64,000 nt of DNA. It comes from GCA-2687515 sp002687515. GTDB taxonomy: Bacteria; Pseudomonadota; Alphaproteobacteria; Rhodospirillales; UBA2165. The notes under the pieces were generated by a model that ran no database searches, had not been told where the DNA came from, and saw only the letters and a list, made by a program, of their open reading frames with translations. The stretch lies in the NCBI GenBank assembly GCA_030745835.1, contig JASLNU010000021.1, forward strand, positions 6,612-70,611. Reading direction: 5' to 3'. Made by a program: the position numbers and the translations under genes. Below are positions 54,451-63,350 of this stretch, one piece after another (position 1 is the first letter of the stretch; every line of letters begins with the position of its first letter).

Positions 54451-54900
54451 ATGGCTCGCGTGACCGTTGAGGACTGCATCAAAAAGATTTCGAACCGATT
54501 TGATTTGGTGATGATCGCCTCGCAGCGGGCGCGCAGCCTGTCTTCGGGCACGGAACTGACGGTGGAACGGGACAACGATAAAAACCCGGTGGTGGCGTTG
54601 CGCGAAATCGCCGAAGAAACCATCGATCTCGAGGAAGTCGAGGAAGCCTTGGTCAAGGGCCTGCAAAAGCATGTCGAACCGGATGAGCCCGACGACGAGG
54701 AGATGGACCTGTTGACCGCCGGCGATGACTTTATGAATTTGCCGGCCGATATGAAATCGGACCTGGTTCTGGGCGGCACCGGCGATAAGGGCGAAATGCC
54801 GGCCTTTACCGACAACATCATCGAACAGGACGCGGCCGGCAATACGGCGGAAGCCGATGCCGGGCAGGGCGAAAACAGCGAAGAAAAGACGGAAGAATAG
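54451..54900 (+). CDS. rpoZ: RNA polymerase omega subunit
   Basis: The first 70 residues are typical omega (MARVTVEDCIKKISNRFDLV, MIASQRARSLSSG, NPVVALREIAEETIDLEEVE), which helps assemble RNA polymerase around beta-prime. The remaining 80 residues form an acidic, low-complexity tail (PDEPDDEEMDLLTAGDDFMN, ending GENSEEKTEE), longer than in E. coli but seen in many alphaproteobacterial omegas. The ribosome site AAAGGAG is eight bases before the ATG. The stringent-response gene rsh follows, as is usual. Confidence 0.96.
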   Translation: MARVTVEDCIKKISNRFDLVMIASQRARSLSSGTELTVERDNDKNPVVALREIAEETIDLEEVEEALVKGLQKHVEPDEPDDEEMDLLTAGDDFMNLPADMKSDLVLGGTGDKGEMPAFTDNIIEQDAAGNTAEADAGQGENSEEKTEE

Positions 54901-55000
54901 CGAATTTAATCGATCCCGGCGGGCGCCGGAATCCGGCGCCGCGCTAACTTTCAAAATTCTTTAGCTTTCTTTTCGTATTTGCCGGACTAATTTAAGCTGA

Positions 55001-55036
55001 CCGGGAATTTGGCCGGGAATTTGGCCGGGAATTTGG
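55001..55036. repeat. Three exact 12-bp tandem repeats before rsh
   Basis: CCGGGAATTTGG occurs three times in a row, ending a few bases before the first possible start of rsh. The number of units changes the length of the untranslated leader by 12 bases each. The repeat could be neutral slippage DNA or affect initiation, as each unit contains GGGAA. Confidence 0.7.
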
Positions 55037-55064
55037 AACGCCCATGTCGGGCGGCGCTGGTGTT

Positions 55065-57218
55065 ATGATTCGGCAATTCGAACTCGTCGAAACGGTAAAG
55101 TCCTACGATCGGCTCGCCGACGAAGATGCCCTCAACCGCGCCTATGTCTTTTCCATGAAAGCGCACGGCAATCAAAAGCGCGCCTCCGGCGACCCCTATT
55201 TCCTGCATCCCCTGGAGGTCGCGGGAATCTTGACCGAGTACAAGCTCGATACCAGTTCGATCATCACCGCGCTCCTGCATGACACCATCGAAGATACCGA
55301 CGTTACCTCCAATGAGGTCAGCGAACAGTTCGGTGAAGAGGTGGCGCAGCTTGTCGAAGGCGTCACCAAGCTGACCCAGATCGAACTGCAATCGCAGCAA
55401 ACCGACCAGGCCGAAAATTTCCGCAAACTGGTTCTCGCCATGTCCGAGGATATCCGGGTCTTACTGGTGAAGCTGGCCGACCGGCTGCACAATATGCGCA
55501 CCCTCGGATACATCGATAACGAGGCCAAGCGCCGGCGTATCGCCCTCGAAACCATGGAAATTTATGCGCCGCTGGCGGAACGCATCGGCATGCAGGAATT
55601 GAAGAGCGAGCTCGAGGACCTGTCCTTTGCCGAGCTCAACCCGGAGGCGCGCGATTCGATCATCGCCAGGCTGCAATTCCTGCGCGACCAAGGCCGCGAC
55701 AATGTCGACGTCATCATCGAAGAGCTGACCGAAACCATGCGCGCCCGGAAACTGCGCGCCACCGTCATCGGCCGTGAAAAATCGCCCTATTCGATCTGGC
55801 GCAAGACGCAAAAGAAAAACATCTCGTTCGAGCAGGTCGCCGATATCATCGCGTTTCGCATTTTGGTCGAAAACGCCGACGATTGCTACCGGGCGCTGGG
55901 TATCATGCACGGCGCCTACCCAACCGTGCCCGGCCGTTTCAAGGACTATATCTCGACCCCCAAATCGAACGGATATCAATCCATCCATACCTGCGTGATC
56001 GGACCCAACAAGCAGCGCATCGAAATTCAGATCCGCACCCAGGACATGCACGAGGTGGCGGAACTGGGGGTCGCCGCCCACTGGCAATACAAGCATGGCC
56101 TGGACCGCACCCACGGCCGCGAATACAGATGGCTGCGCGAGCTTCTGGATATCCTCGACCACGATGCATCACCCGACGATTTTCTCGAGCATACCAAGCT
56201 GGAAATGTTCACCGATCAGGTGTTCTGCTTCACCCCGGCGGGCGAGGTGATCGCGCTCCCCGGCGGCGCGACGCCGGTTGATTTCGCCTACGCCGTCCAC
56301 TCCGAGATCGGCGAAACCTGTGTCGGCGCCAAAATCAACGGCCGCTCGATGCCGCTGCGCACCGAGCTTGAAAACGGCGACCAGGTCGAGATCATCACCT
56401 CGGCGGCGCAAACGCCGTCGCCCTTGTGGGAGAACTTCGTGGTCACCGGCAAGGCCCGCTCGCACATCCGCCGCTTCATCCGCCTGCGCCAGAAAGAGGA
56501 ATATATGGCCTTGGGCCGCGCCATCCTCGAACGCGCCTTTAAACAGGAGGAATACGAGTTTAACGAGGAATCCCTCGAACACGTGCTGGCCGTATTCTCG
56601 GCTCCCTCGACGGATGATTTGGCCGCCGAAGTCGGCGCCGGGCAAATCACCGGACGGCAGGTGCTGGAAGCGGTCTATCCGGGGGTCAATGAAAGCCGCC
56701 GCAATGGCAAGGTAATCCAACTGGTCAAGGCGATGAACCTGCGCCGCCCGAAAAAGAACGACGGCGAGGATGGCATCCCGATCAAGGGGCTGATCCCGGG
56801 CATGGCGCTGCATTTTGCCGGCTGCTGCAGCGCGCTTCCCGGCGACCGCATCGTCGGCATCGTCACCAAGGGACGGGGGGTGACCATCCACACCATCGAT
56901 TGCGAAACGCTCGAGGAATTCGCCGACATGCCCGAGCGCTGGATCGATGTTTCCTGGGACCAGGAGGCCATCGATGATTACCATGTCGGCCGGGTCGAAT
57001 TGGTGGTCACCAACGAAACCGGCAGCCTCGGCGAACTGTCGACGGTGATCGCCAGGAACGACGGCAATATCAGCAATCTGAAAATCACCAACCGGACACC
57101 CGAATTTTTCGACATCATGATCGATATCCAGGTTCGCGACGTGAAGCACTTGACCAATATCATCGCCGCGCTCAGGGCATCGCCGGTAATAAATTCAGTT
57201 GAAAGAGCCCGTGGTTAG
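55065..57218 (+). CDS. rsh: Bifunctional (p)ppGpp synthetase/hydrolase (Rsh/SpoT)
   Basis: The 717-residue enzyme has an HD hydrolase domain (about 20-150, with LLHDTIEDT and VKLADRLHNMRTL), a synthetase domain (about 220-350, with REKSPYSIWRKTQKKNISFE, RFKDYISTPKSNGYQSIHT), a TGS domain (DQVFCFTPAGEVIALPGGAT) and a C-terminal ACT domain. Both catalytic halves look intact, so it should make and degrade the stringent-response alarmones. The frame begins at 55044, but the ATG at 55065 (MIRQFELVETVKSYD) gives the usual alphaproteobacterial start; seven residues are in doubt. Three 12-bp repeats lie just upstream. The DUF2062 gene follows. Confidence 0.95.
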   Translation: MIRQFELVETVKSYDRLADEDALNRAYVFSMKAHGNQKRASGDPYFLHPLEVAGILTEYKLDTSSIITALLHDTIEDTDVTSNEVSEQFGEEVAQLVEGVTKLTQIELQSQQTDQAENFRKLVLAMSEDIRVLLVKLADRLHNMRTLGYIDNEAKRRRIALETMEIYAPLAERIGMQELKSELEDLSFAELNPEARDSIIARLQFLRDQGRDNVDVIIEELTETMRARKLRATVIGREKSPYSIWRKTQKKNISFEQVADIIAFRILVENADDCYRALGIMHGAYPTVPGRFKDYISTPKSNGYQSIHTCVIGPNKQRIEIQIRTQDMHEVAELGVAAHWQYKHGLDRTHGREYRWLRELLDILDHDASPDDFLEHTKLEMFTDQVFCFTPAGEVIALPGGATPVDFAYAVHSEIGETCVGAKINGRSMPLRTELENGDQVEIITSAAQTPSPLWENFVVTGKARSHIRRFIRLRQKEEYMALGRAILERAFKQEEYEFNEESLEHVLAVFSAPSTDDLAAEVGAGQITGRQVLEAVYPGVNESRRNGKVIQLVKAMNLRRPKKNDGEDGIPIKGLIPGMALHFAGCCSALPGDRIVGIVTKGRGVTIHTIDCETLEEFADMPERWIDVSWDQEAIDDYHVGRVELVVTNETGSLGELSTVIARNDGNISNLKITNRTPEFFDIMIDIQVRDVKHLTNIIAALRASPVINSVERARG

Positions 57219-57309
57219 GCCATAAATAAACCAGTATTTTTGGCGCCGCCCGACAAAGAACGATGGCCGGGCGGGCGCCGCTTGAGAGATTTTGGAGCCG
57301 GCCAACCGG

Positions 57310-57984
57310 ATGTTCCGCCGAAGAAACAAACCAAACGCCTTCGACTGGCTGCGAAATATTTTCTGGCCACGCATCGGCTGGCGCCGCGCATGGGTCTATT
57401 GGCTGCACCGGATGGGGCGCCTGCCGGGCTCGGACTATTCCATTTCGGTCGGCTTTGCCTTCGGCGCCGCCATTTCCTTCACGCCCTTTGTCGGGCTTCA
57501 TTTTCTGCTGGCGGCGCTGCTCTCCTGGATCTGCCGCGCCAATATCCTGGCTTCGGCGATCGGCACCGCGGTCGGCAATCCGTGGACCTTCCCGTTCATC
57601 TGGATATGGATCTACAAATTGGGCGTTTGGATGGGCTACGAAACACCGGAAGCCAATGTCCGGAGCATGGATTTTGCCGGCTTTTTCGGGAATATGCTGA
57701 AATCGTTATTGCGTTTCGACCTCAACTACCTGGCCGAAACGGCCTGGCCGATCTTCGGGCCGATGCTGCTCGGCTCGCTGCCGACGGCGATCATCGCCTG
57801 GCTGGCCTTTTACCTGATTTGGCATTGGAGCATCAGCGCCTACCGGCGGGCGCGCTTGCGCCGGCGCGCGGCAAGGCGGCAACGGCAGTTAAAGCGGAAA
57901 GCAAAAAATATGGAATCGAACAATATGGGACCAAACAATATGGGAGAGGGGGGCAATGGCCCGATATCTGCGCCTCGGAATTAA
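57310..57984 (+). CDS. DUF2062 membrane protein
   Basis: The 224-residue protein has a basic N-terminal segment, then two to three hydrophobic segments and the family signature SVGFAFGAAISFTPFVGLHF, GNPWTFPFIWIWIYKLG. The middle contains LRFDLNYLAETAWPIFGP and the end LPTAIIAWLAFYLIWHW. The function of DUF2062 is unknown, though the gene is regularly found between rsh and pdxJ. The ATG at 57310 is chosen over a TTG at 57292. The end runs 29 bases into pdxJ, and its last 20 codons include a repeat of NNMGPNNMG, so the overlap region may not be well conserved. Confidence 0.88.
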   Translation: MFRRRNKPNAFDWLRNIFWPRIGWRRAWVYWLHRMGRLPGSDYSISVGFAFGAAISFTPFVGLHFLLAALLSWICRANILASAIGTAVGNPWTFPFIWIWIYKLGVWMGYETPEANVRSMDFAGFFGNMLKSLLRFDLNYLAETAWPIFGPMLLGSLPTAIIAWLAFYLIWHWSISAYRRARLRRRAARRQRQLKRKAKNMESNNMGPNNMGEGGNGPISAPRN

Positions 57985-58702
57985 TGTCGACCATGTCGCC
58001 ACCATCCGCAACGCGCGCGGCGGCGATCATCCCGATCCGGTGCGCGCCGCGCTATTGGCGGCCAAGGCCGGGGCCGACGGCATCACCGCCCATTTGCGCG
58101 AGGACCGGCGCCATATCTCGGATGCGGACATCGAACGCCTGATGGCGGAAATCGGCATTCCGCTCAACCTGGAAATGGCGGCCACCGATGAAATGCTGGA
58201 AATCGCGCTTCGCCACGGCCCGCACGCCGCCTGTATCGTGCCCGAAAAGCGCCAGGAACGGACCACCGAGGGCGGCCTCGACGCGGCCGGCGGGCAAACC
58301 CACCTGGCGCCCTTGGTCGGCGCCATGGGGACGCGTGGTATCCGTGTGTCGCTGTTTATCGAGCCCGATGCGGCGCAGCTCGATGCCGCCAAGTCGATGG
58401 GCGCGCCGGTGGTCGAACTGCATACCGGCGCCTATTGCGAGGCCGAAGGCAGCGCCCGGCAAGCCGAGCTGGCGCGCATCAAGAATGCCGCCAAGCATGC
58501 CGATGCCATCGGCCTCGAATGCCACGCCGGTCACGGCCTCGGTTTCGAGACCGTCGGCGCGATTGCTGAAATTCCGGAAATCGTCGAACTTAACATCGGC
58601 CATTTCCTGATCGGCGAGGCCATATATTCCGGCCTCGACAGCGCCATCCGCAGGATGCGCGCGTTGATGGATACGGCGCGCGCCGAAATCACCGGCAGTT
58701 AG
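57956..58702 (+). CDS. pdxJ: Pyridoxine 5'-phosphate synthase
   Basis: PdxJ condenses 3-amino-2-oxopropyl phosphate with deoxyxylulose 5-phosphate to form pyridoxine phosphate. The 248-residue protein has RLGINVDHVATIRNARGG at the N-terminus, DPVRAALLAAKAGADGITAH, LREDRRHISDADI, CIVPEKRQERTTEGGLDAAG, VSLFIEPDAAQLDAA, ELHTGAYCEAEG and ELNIGHFLIGEAIY. The ATG at 57956 follows GGGAGAGGGGGG and overlaps the end of the DUF2062 gene, which indicates coupling. acpS follows after 30 bases. Confidence 0.97.
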   Translation: MARYLRLGINVDHVATIRNARGGDHPDPVRAALLAAKAGADGITAHLREDRRHISDADIERLMAEIGIPLNLEMAATDEMLEIALRHGPHAACIVPEKRQERTTEGGLDAAGGQTHLAPLVGAMGTRGIRVSLFIEPDAAQLDAAKSMGAPVVELHTGAYCEAEGSARQAELARIKNAAKHADAIGLECHAGHGLGFETVGAIAEIPEIVELNIGHFLIGEAIYSGLDSAIRRMRALMDTARAEITGS

Positions 58703-58732
58703 TCTGCTTAAATGGATTTAGAGAGAGGCGCC

Positions 58733-59140
58733 ATGATCCTCGGCATCGGCAACGATTTGATCGATATCACCCGGGTCGAAAAGACCCTGGAACGCTTCGG
58801 CGAGCGCTTCACGATGCGCGTCTTCACCGATATCGAGCGCGCCAGGTCGGACAAAAGGCGGCTGCGCGCGGCCTCCTACGCGAAGCGCTTCGCCGCCAAG
58901 GAAGCCTGTTCCAAGGCCCTCGGCACCGGCTTCAGGAAGGGCGTTTTCTGGCGCGATCTCGGCGTCGTCAACCTGCCCGGCGGCAAGCCGACGATGGCCT
59001 TGACCGGCGGCGCCGCGAAACGGCTGGCCGAAATCGTGCCGGCCGGCATGACCGCCCAGATCGATGTCTCGATCAGCGACGATTTCCCCCTGGCGCAGGC
59101 GATCGTCATCATTTCCGCGATCCCCGAAGATCAGAACTAA
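58733..59140 (+). CDS. acpS: Holo-acyl-carrier-protein synthase
   Basis: AcpS attaches the 4'-phosphopantetheine arm to acyl carrier protein. The 135-residue protein shows ILGIGNDLIDITRVEKTLER, FTDIERARSDKRRL, YAKRFAAKEACSKALGTGFR and the C-terminal VSISDDFPLAQAIVII; the acidic metal ligands in GNDLIDI and KEACSKALG are kept. The frame extends to 58712, but the ATG at 58733 has GAGAGAGG before it and is the family start. The following glycosyltransferase gene starts two bases after the stop. Confidence 0.96.
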   Translation: MILGIGNDLIDITRVEKTLERFGERFTMRVFTDIERARSDKRRLRAASYAKRFAAKEACSKALGTGFRKGVFWRDLGVVNLPGGKPTMALTGGAAKRLAEIVPAGMTAQIDVSISDDFPLAQAIVIISAIPEDQN

Positions 59141-59141
59141 T

Positions 59142-60335
59142 ATGGCCGATGAAGGCAGCATCGCCATCGGCTGGCGCCTCGGCAGCCTCTCGGGCTGGGG
59201 CGTCTACGGCACCAACCTGGCGCTGGAATTACAGCGCATGGGGCGTAACCCGGTGCTGTTGGCGGCGCCGCACCGGCTCGACCTGGATGGCGCCGCCGCC
59301 GCCGCCCTCAAGCCCGCCTTCCAGCGCCAACAACATCTCGAGGAACTTATCGGCAAGGTCGGGGTTTTGGAATTCGATTTCCCGGTTTTGCACAGCCTGC
59401 GCAACGATTTTCAGCCCGCCCTCGACCGGCAGATCGCGCGCGGCAGCCGCAATGTCGGCGTTATCTTTTTCGAGGACACCCAGTTCAGCCAAGAAGGGCT
59501 GGCGCGGGCCGGCGAATACGACCTGATCGTCACCGGCTCGACCTGGAACCGGGATATTCTGGTCGGCCGCGGCCTGACCCATGTGGTCAATGTTTTCCAA
59601 GGCGTCGATACGGGCCTGTTCCAAGCCCAAAACAAAGACAAGCCGAAAAAAGATACTTATCCCGGGCGCTTCGTGGTTTTTTCCGGCGGCAAGCTGGAAT
59701 ACCGCAAGGCCCAGGACGTGGTCATCGCCGCCTTCCGGGAATTCCACGCCCGCCACCCGGACGCCCTGTTGATCTTCGCCTGGGGCAACCAATGGCCGCG
59801 CATCATGCCGACCATCGCGCGTTCGCCATTTACCGACGGCGCCCCCGACATCGGCGGCGACGGCGCCATCAAGATCGGCCCCTGGCTTGAAAATAATGGC
59901 CTCAAGCGCCAATCCTTCGTCGATCTCGGGATGCCGGCCAACCGTTTAATGCCGGACATCCTGGCTTCGGCGGACGCCGCCATCTTCGCCAACCGCTGCG
60001 AGCCGGGCACCAATCTGGTGGCCATGGAAAGCCTGGCGGCGGGCGTGCCCTCGGTCATCGCCATGAATACCGGCCAGCTCGATATCGCCGATCCCGGCCA
60101 CTCATATCCCCTGCACCAGCAAAGCCCGGTCGAACCCTATCCGCCCTACCAGGGCACCCAGGGCTGGATGGAGCCGAGCGTCGATGAAGTCATCGAACGG
60201 CTGGAAGAAATTCATGCCGAGCCGGACCAGGCCAGCGCCCGCGGGCGGGCGGCGGCGGCGTTCATGCGGGGCTTTTCATGGTCCAGCCAGATTGCCGAAT
60301 TGGCGGCCGCCATCGATGCGCTTGACGGAGCTTGA
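59142..60335 (+). CDS. Glycosyltransferase family 4/group 1-like protein
   Basis: The 397-residue protein has the GT-B fold of family 4 transferases: IAIGWRLGSLSGWGVYGTNL at the N-terminus, VVFSGGKLEYRKAQDVVIAA at the start of the C-terminal half, LMPDILASADAAIFANRCEP with the sugar-nucleotide acidic residue in GTNLVAMESLAAGVPSVIAM. It lacks a signal peptide. It has been placed between acpS and lepB, where alphaproteobacteria rarely carry a transferase, and begins two bases after acpS, so translation is probably coupled. Donor and acceptor are not evident. Similar proteins act in lipopolysaccharide or exopolysaccharide synthesis or protein glycosylation. Confidence 0.85.
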   Translation: MADEGSIAIGWRLGSLSGWGVYGTNLALELQRMGRNPVLLAAPHRLDLDGAAAAALKPAFQRQQHLEELIGKVGVLEFDFPVLHSLRNDFQPALDRQIARGSRNVGVIFFEDTQFSQEGLARAGEYDLIVTGSTWNRDILVGRGLTHVVNVFQGVDTGLFQAQNKDKPKKDTYPGRFVVFSGGKLEYRKAQDVVIAAFREFHARHPDALLIFAWGNQWPRIMPTIARSPFTDGAPDIGGDGAIKIGPWLENNGLKRQSFVDLGMPANRLMPDILASADAAIFANRCEPGTNLVAMESLAAGVPSVIAMNTGQLDIADPGHSYPLHQQSPVEPYPPYQGTQGWMEPSVDEVIERLEEIHAEPDQASARGRAAAAFMRGFSWSSQIAELAAAIDALDGA

Positions 60336-60443
60336 AACCGGCGATACACGATGGCCCGGCGCTGGCTTCATCCCGGCCCGGCCAAGCCGGCGCCTCCAAA
60401 TCCGATTAACCTCTTAAAGACAACGGACTAGCAGCAAATATTC

Positions 60444-61184
60444 ATGCAAAATAAGAAGACAAGCGGCCTCAAGGATACGATCAAAACGGTGGTTTACGCG
60501 GTGTTGATCGCGCTGGTGGTGCGGACCGTCGGCTACGAGCCCTTCAATATCCCGTCCGGTTCGATGATCCCGACCCTGCTGGTCGGCGACTACCTGTTCG
60601 TTTCCAAATACTCCTACGGCTATTCGCGCTATTCGCTGCCGCTCGGCCTGCCGCTGATCCCGGGGCGCGTCATGTTCACCGAACCCGAACGCGGCGATGT
60701 CGCCGTCTTCAAGCTGCCCAGCGACAACAAGACCGATTACATCAAGCGCATCATCGGCCTGCCCGGCGACCGCATCCGGGTGCGCCGCGGCATCCTGCAC
60801 ATCAACGGCAGGCCGGTCGAGCGCCGGCGCATCGCCGATTTCGTCGAAACCAACGAATACGGACGCGTCCAGCCGATAACCCGCTACGAGGAAACCCTGC
60901 CCGGCGGGCGCAAGCACGAGATTCTGGAAATGACCGACAACGGGCCGCTCGATAACACCGATCTTTATATCGTGCCCGAGGGCCATTATTTCGCGATGGG
61001 CGACAACCGCGACAATTCCCAGGACAGCCGCGTGCGTACCGAAGTCGGCTTCATCCCGAAGCAAAACCTGGTCGGCCGGGCCGAGGTCCTGTTCTATTCG
61101 ACCAACGGCGCGGCGCGCTGGTGGCAGTTCTGGAAATGGCCGGTGGCCATGCGTTTCACGCGCTTTTTCCAGGGCGTTACCTGA
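60444..61184 (+). CDS. lepB: Signal peptidase I
   Basis: LepB cleaves signal peptides in the periplasm with a Ser-Lys dyad. The 246-residue protein has one N-terminal membrane segment (TVVYAVLIALVVRTVG), the catalytic serine at 40 in IPSGSMIPTLL, the lysine at 101 in DYIKRIIGLPGDRIR and the box GDNRDNSQDSR near the C-terminus. It has only one membrane segment, as usual in Alphaproteobacteria, rather than two as in E. coli. The rnc gene begins three bases after its stop, and rnc and era follow in one operon. Confidence 0.97.
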   Translation: MQNKKTSGLKDTIKTVVYAVLIALVVRTVGYEPFNIPSGSMIPTLLVGDYLFVSKYSYGYSRYSLPLGLPLIPGRVMFTEPERGDVAVFKLPSDNKTDYIKRIIGLPGDRIRVRRGILHINGRPVERRRIADFVETNEYGRVQPITRYEETLPGGRKHEILEMTDNGPLDNTDLYIVPEGHYFAMGDNRDNSQDSRVRTEVGFIPKQNLVGRAEVLFYSTNGAARWWQFWKWPVAMRFTRFFQGVT

Positions 61185-61187
61185 GCC

Positions 61188-61925
61188 ATGCCAAAAATCC
61201 ACGACGCCAATTCCGACCAAGACAATTCCGCCGAAACCGGCGATCTCAAGAGCCTCGAACAGCGCCTCGGCCACCGCTTTGCCGATGCCGGCCGCCTGGC
61301 CGAGGCGCTGCGCCATCCCAGCGACACCGAGGTGCAAAACGGCGCCCTGCCGTCCAACCAGCGCCTGGAATTCCTCGGCGACCGGGTCTTGGGCCTGATC
61401 GTCTCCGAGTGGCTTTTAGAACGCTATCCGGACGAGGCCGAGGGCGAGATCGCCCGCCGCCACACCGATCTGGTGCGCCGCGAGGCCCTGGCCCGCGCCG
61501 CGCGGCACCTCGGCCTTGGCAACTTTATCGCGATGTCCAAGGGCGAGGACGACGCCGGCGGACGCCGGAACCCGAGCCTGCTGGCCGATGCCTGCGAAGC
61601 GGTGATCGCCGCCATCTATCTGGACGGCGGCCTAGGGGCGGCGGCGGCTTTCATCCGCGGCCAATGGGCGGAGATGATCGAGGCGGCGCCGGAACCGCCG
61701 GTCGACGCCAAGACCGCCTTGCAGGAATGGGCGCAGGCACGCGGCCTCGACTTGCCCCGCTACCGGGAAACCGGCCGCGAGGGGCCGGCGCACGCGCCCA
61801 AATTCACCATCGAAGCCGATGTCTCGGGCTATCCAACCGTGGTCGGCGAGGGCGCCTCGAAGCGCGCCGCCGAACAGCGCGCCGCCGAAGCCCTGCTCGC
61901 GAAATTGGAACAGGGCAATGAGTGA
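61188..61925 (+). CDS. rnc: Ribonuclease III
   Basis: The 245-residue protein has a catalytic domain with the signature NQRLEFLGDRVLGLIVSEWL and the second acidic motif DACEAVIAAIYLDGG, then a double-stranded RNA-binding domain (KTALQEWAQARGLDLPRY, APKFTIEADVSG, GEGASKRAAEQRAAEALLAK). It processes rRNA and structured RNAs. The end overlaps era by eight bases (ATGAGTGA), suggesting translational coupling. The ATG at 61188 gives an N-terminus of about 20 residues before the catalytic domain. Confidence 0.97.
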   Translation: MPKIHDANSDQDNSAETGDLKSLEQRLGHRFADAGRLAEALRHPSDTEVQNGALPSNQRLEFLGDRVLGLIVSEWLLERYPDEAEGEIARRHTDLVRREALARAARHLGLGNFIAMSKGEDDAGGRRNPSLLADACEAVIAAIYLDGGLGAAAAFIRGQWAEMIEAAPEPPVDAKTALQEWAQARGLDLPRYRETGREGPAHAPKFTIEADVSGYPTVVGEGASKRAAEQRAAEALLAKLEQGNE

Positions 61926-62850
61926 CGAAAATCCGGCACCGGCGGCGCCGGGCTTCGCCTTCGTCGCCGTCCTCGGCGCCCCCAATGTCGGCAAATCGAC
62001 CCTGATCAACCGTCTGGTCGGGACCAAGGTGTCGATCGTTTCGCCCAAGGTGCAGACGACCCGCGCCCGGGTCCTCGGCATCTGCATCGCCGGGCCTGCG
62101 CAGATCGTCTTCATCGACACTCCCGGCGTCTTCGAGCCGCGCCGCCGGCTCGACCGGGCGATGGTCGCCGCCGCCTGGACCGGCGCCGCCGATGCCGACC
62201 GCATTTGTCTACTAGTAGATAGCGCGAAGGGCATTGACAAAGACACCCGCGCCATCATCAAACGCTTGTGCGAACAAGGGAAACGGGCCGATCTGGTCCT
62301 CAACAAGGTGGACCTGGTAAAAAAAACGGCGCTGCTGGAACTAGCCGGCGAATTGAATGAGACTGGCCAGGACAAAACCAAAGTGTTCGACGACACCTTC
62401 ATGATCTCCGCCGAGCGCGGCGACGGCGTCGACGACCTTCTCGCGCATCTGGCGGCAACCGCCCCGGAAGGCCCCTGGATGTTCCCCGAAGACCAGATCT
62501 CCGACATGCCCGAACGCCTGTTGGCCGCCGAAATCACCCGCGAAAAGCTGTACCTGCAACTGCGCCAGGAATTGCCCTACGCGGCCACCGTCGAGACCGA
62601 GGCCTGGACCGAACAGGACGACGGCAGCGCCCGCGTCGAACAGGTGATCTACGTCCAGCGCGCCACCCAAAAAGCCATCGTCCTCGGCAAAAAAGGCAAC
62701 CGCATCAAATCCATCGGCGCCGAGGCGCGGATCGAGCTGGAGGAACTATTGGGCCGCCGCGTGCATCTCTTTTTGTTCGTCAAGGTGCGCGAAAAATGGG
62801 GCGATGATCCGGAGCGATACCGGGACTGGGGGCTGGATTACAACGCGTGA
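61918..62850 (+). CDS. era: GTPase Era
   Basis: Era is a small GTPase that binds 16S rRNA in ribosome maturation. The 310-residue protein has the G1 motif GAPNVGKSTLIN, G2 with TTRARVLG, G3 DTPGVFEP, G4 NKVD and the G5 region SAERGDG, followed by a C-terminal KH domain (RATQKAIVLGKKGNRIKSIG). The ATG at 61918 lies in the end of rnc. It is the last gene of the lepB-rnc-era operon. recO, frequently next in order, is absent; a non-coding region with repeats follows instead. Confidence 0.97.
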   Translation: MSDENPAPAAPGFAFVAVLGAPNVGKSTLINRLVGTKVSIVSPKVQTTRARVLGICIAGPAQIVFIDTPGVFEPRRRLDRAMVAAAWTGAADADRICLLVDSAKGIDKDTRAIIKRLCEQGKRADLVLNKVDLVKKTALLELAGELNETGQDKTKVFDDTFMISAERGDGVDDLLAHLAATAPEGPWMFPEDQISDMPERLLAAEITREKLYLQLRQELPYAATVETEAWTEQDDGSARVEQVIYVQRATQKAIVLGKKGNRIKSIGAEARIELEELLGRRVHLFLFVKVREKWGDDPERYRDWGLDYNA

Positions 62851-63350
62851 GGGGGGGGAAATGGGTGCCCCTATGTCCGCGCGGGCTGGGGTTGGCTGGG
62901 CCCGGCCTGCGCAGCCGAAGCGGCAGCTTCGGCGGAGTATGCTCGGCCAGCCCGCGCCCAACGAACGGGTAAGACCGGCGTGCGCCCTTGATCCTGTCGC
63001 AAGGCGGCGTGGACGCATGCCACAAACGAAGCAGTCGGTTCTATTTCAATCGAAACGCATGATAAACTGCCCATACCGAAAACCCCTTCAAACGCTGTTT
63101 CGAAAATCGGTAGATTTCTGCGGTTCGGATTCCCTATTATCGGGTATTCAGAAAAGGGTGGGTTTCTGTATAGGTCAACGTCCGCTTTTGGGGGCAAAGC
63201 GGACCTCAATTAGGTGAGCCCGGAACGTCCGCTTTTAGCCACAAGCGGACATTTAAGACCAGGTACGGCACGATCAGTTGAGGCAGTATTTTATCAGGGA
63301 TATGAAAGAGCGACTTATCGGCGGCGTCCCAATCAACTATGATTTCTGCG
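62851..63350. other. Non-coding region after era with two related hairpins
   Basis: Two hairpins of the same type and orientation lie at 63180-63204 (arms GTCCGCTTT/AAAGCGGAC) and 63227-63250 (GTCCGCTT/AAGCGGAC). Open frames here translate to MRSALPPKADVD and NVRLWLKADVP, which are the well-known spurious products of this kind of intergenic repeat. Nothing else is assignable. No terminator with a T-run was seen for era. Confidence 0.6.

Noticed and set aside
55001..55036. CRISPR-like repeat array
   Set aside because: The units are directly adjacent with no spacers and no cas genes are present.
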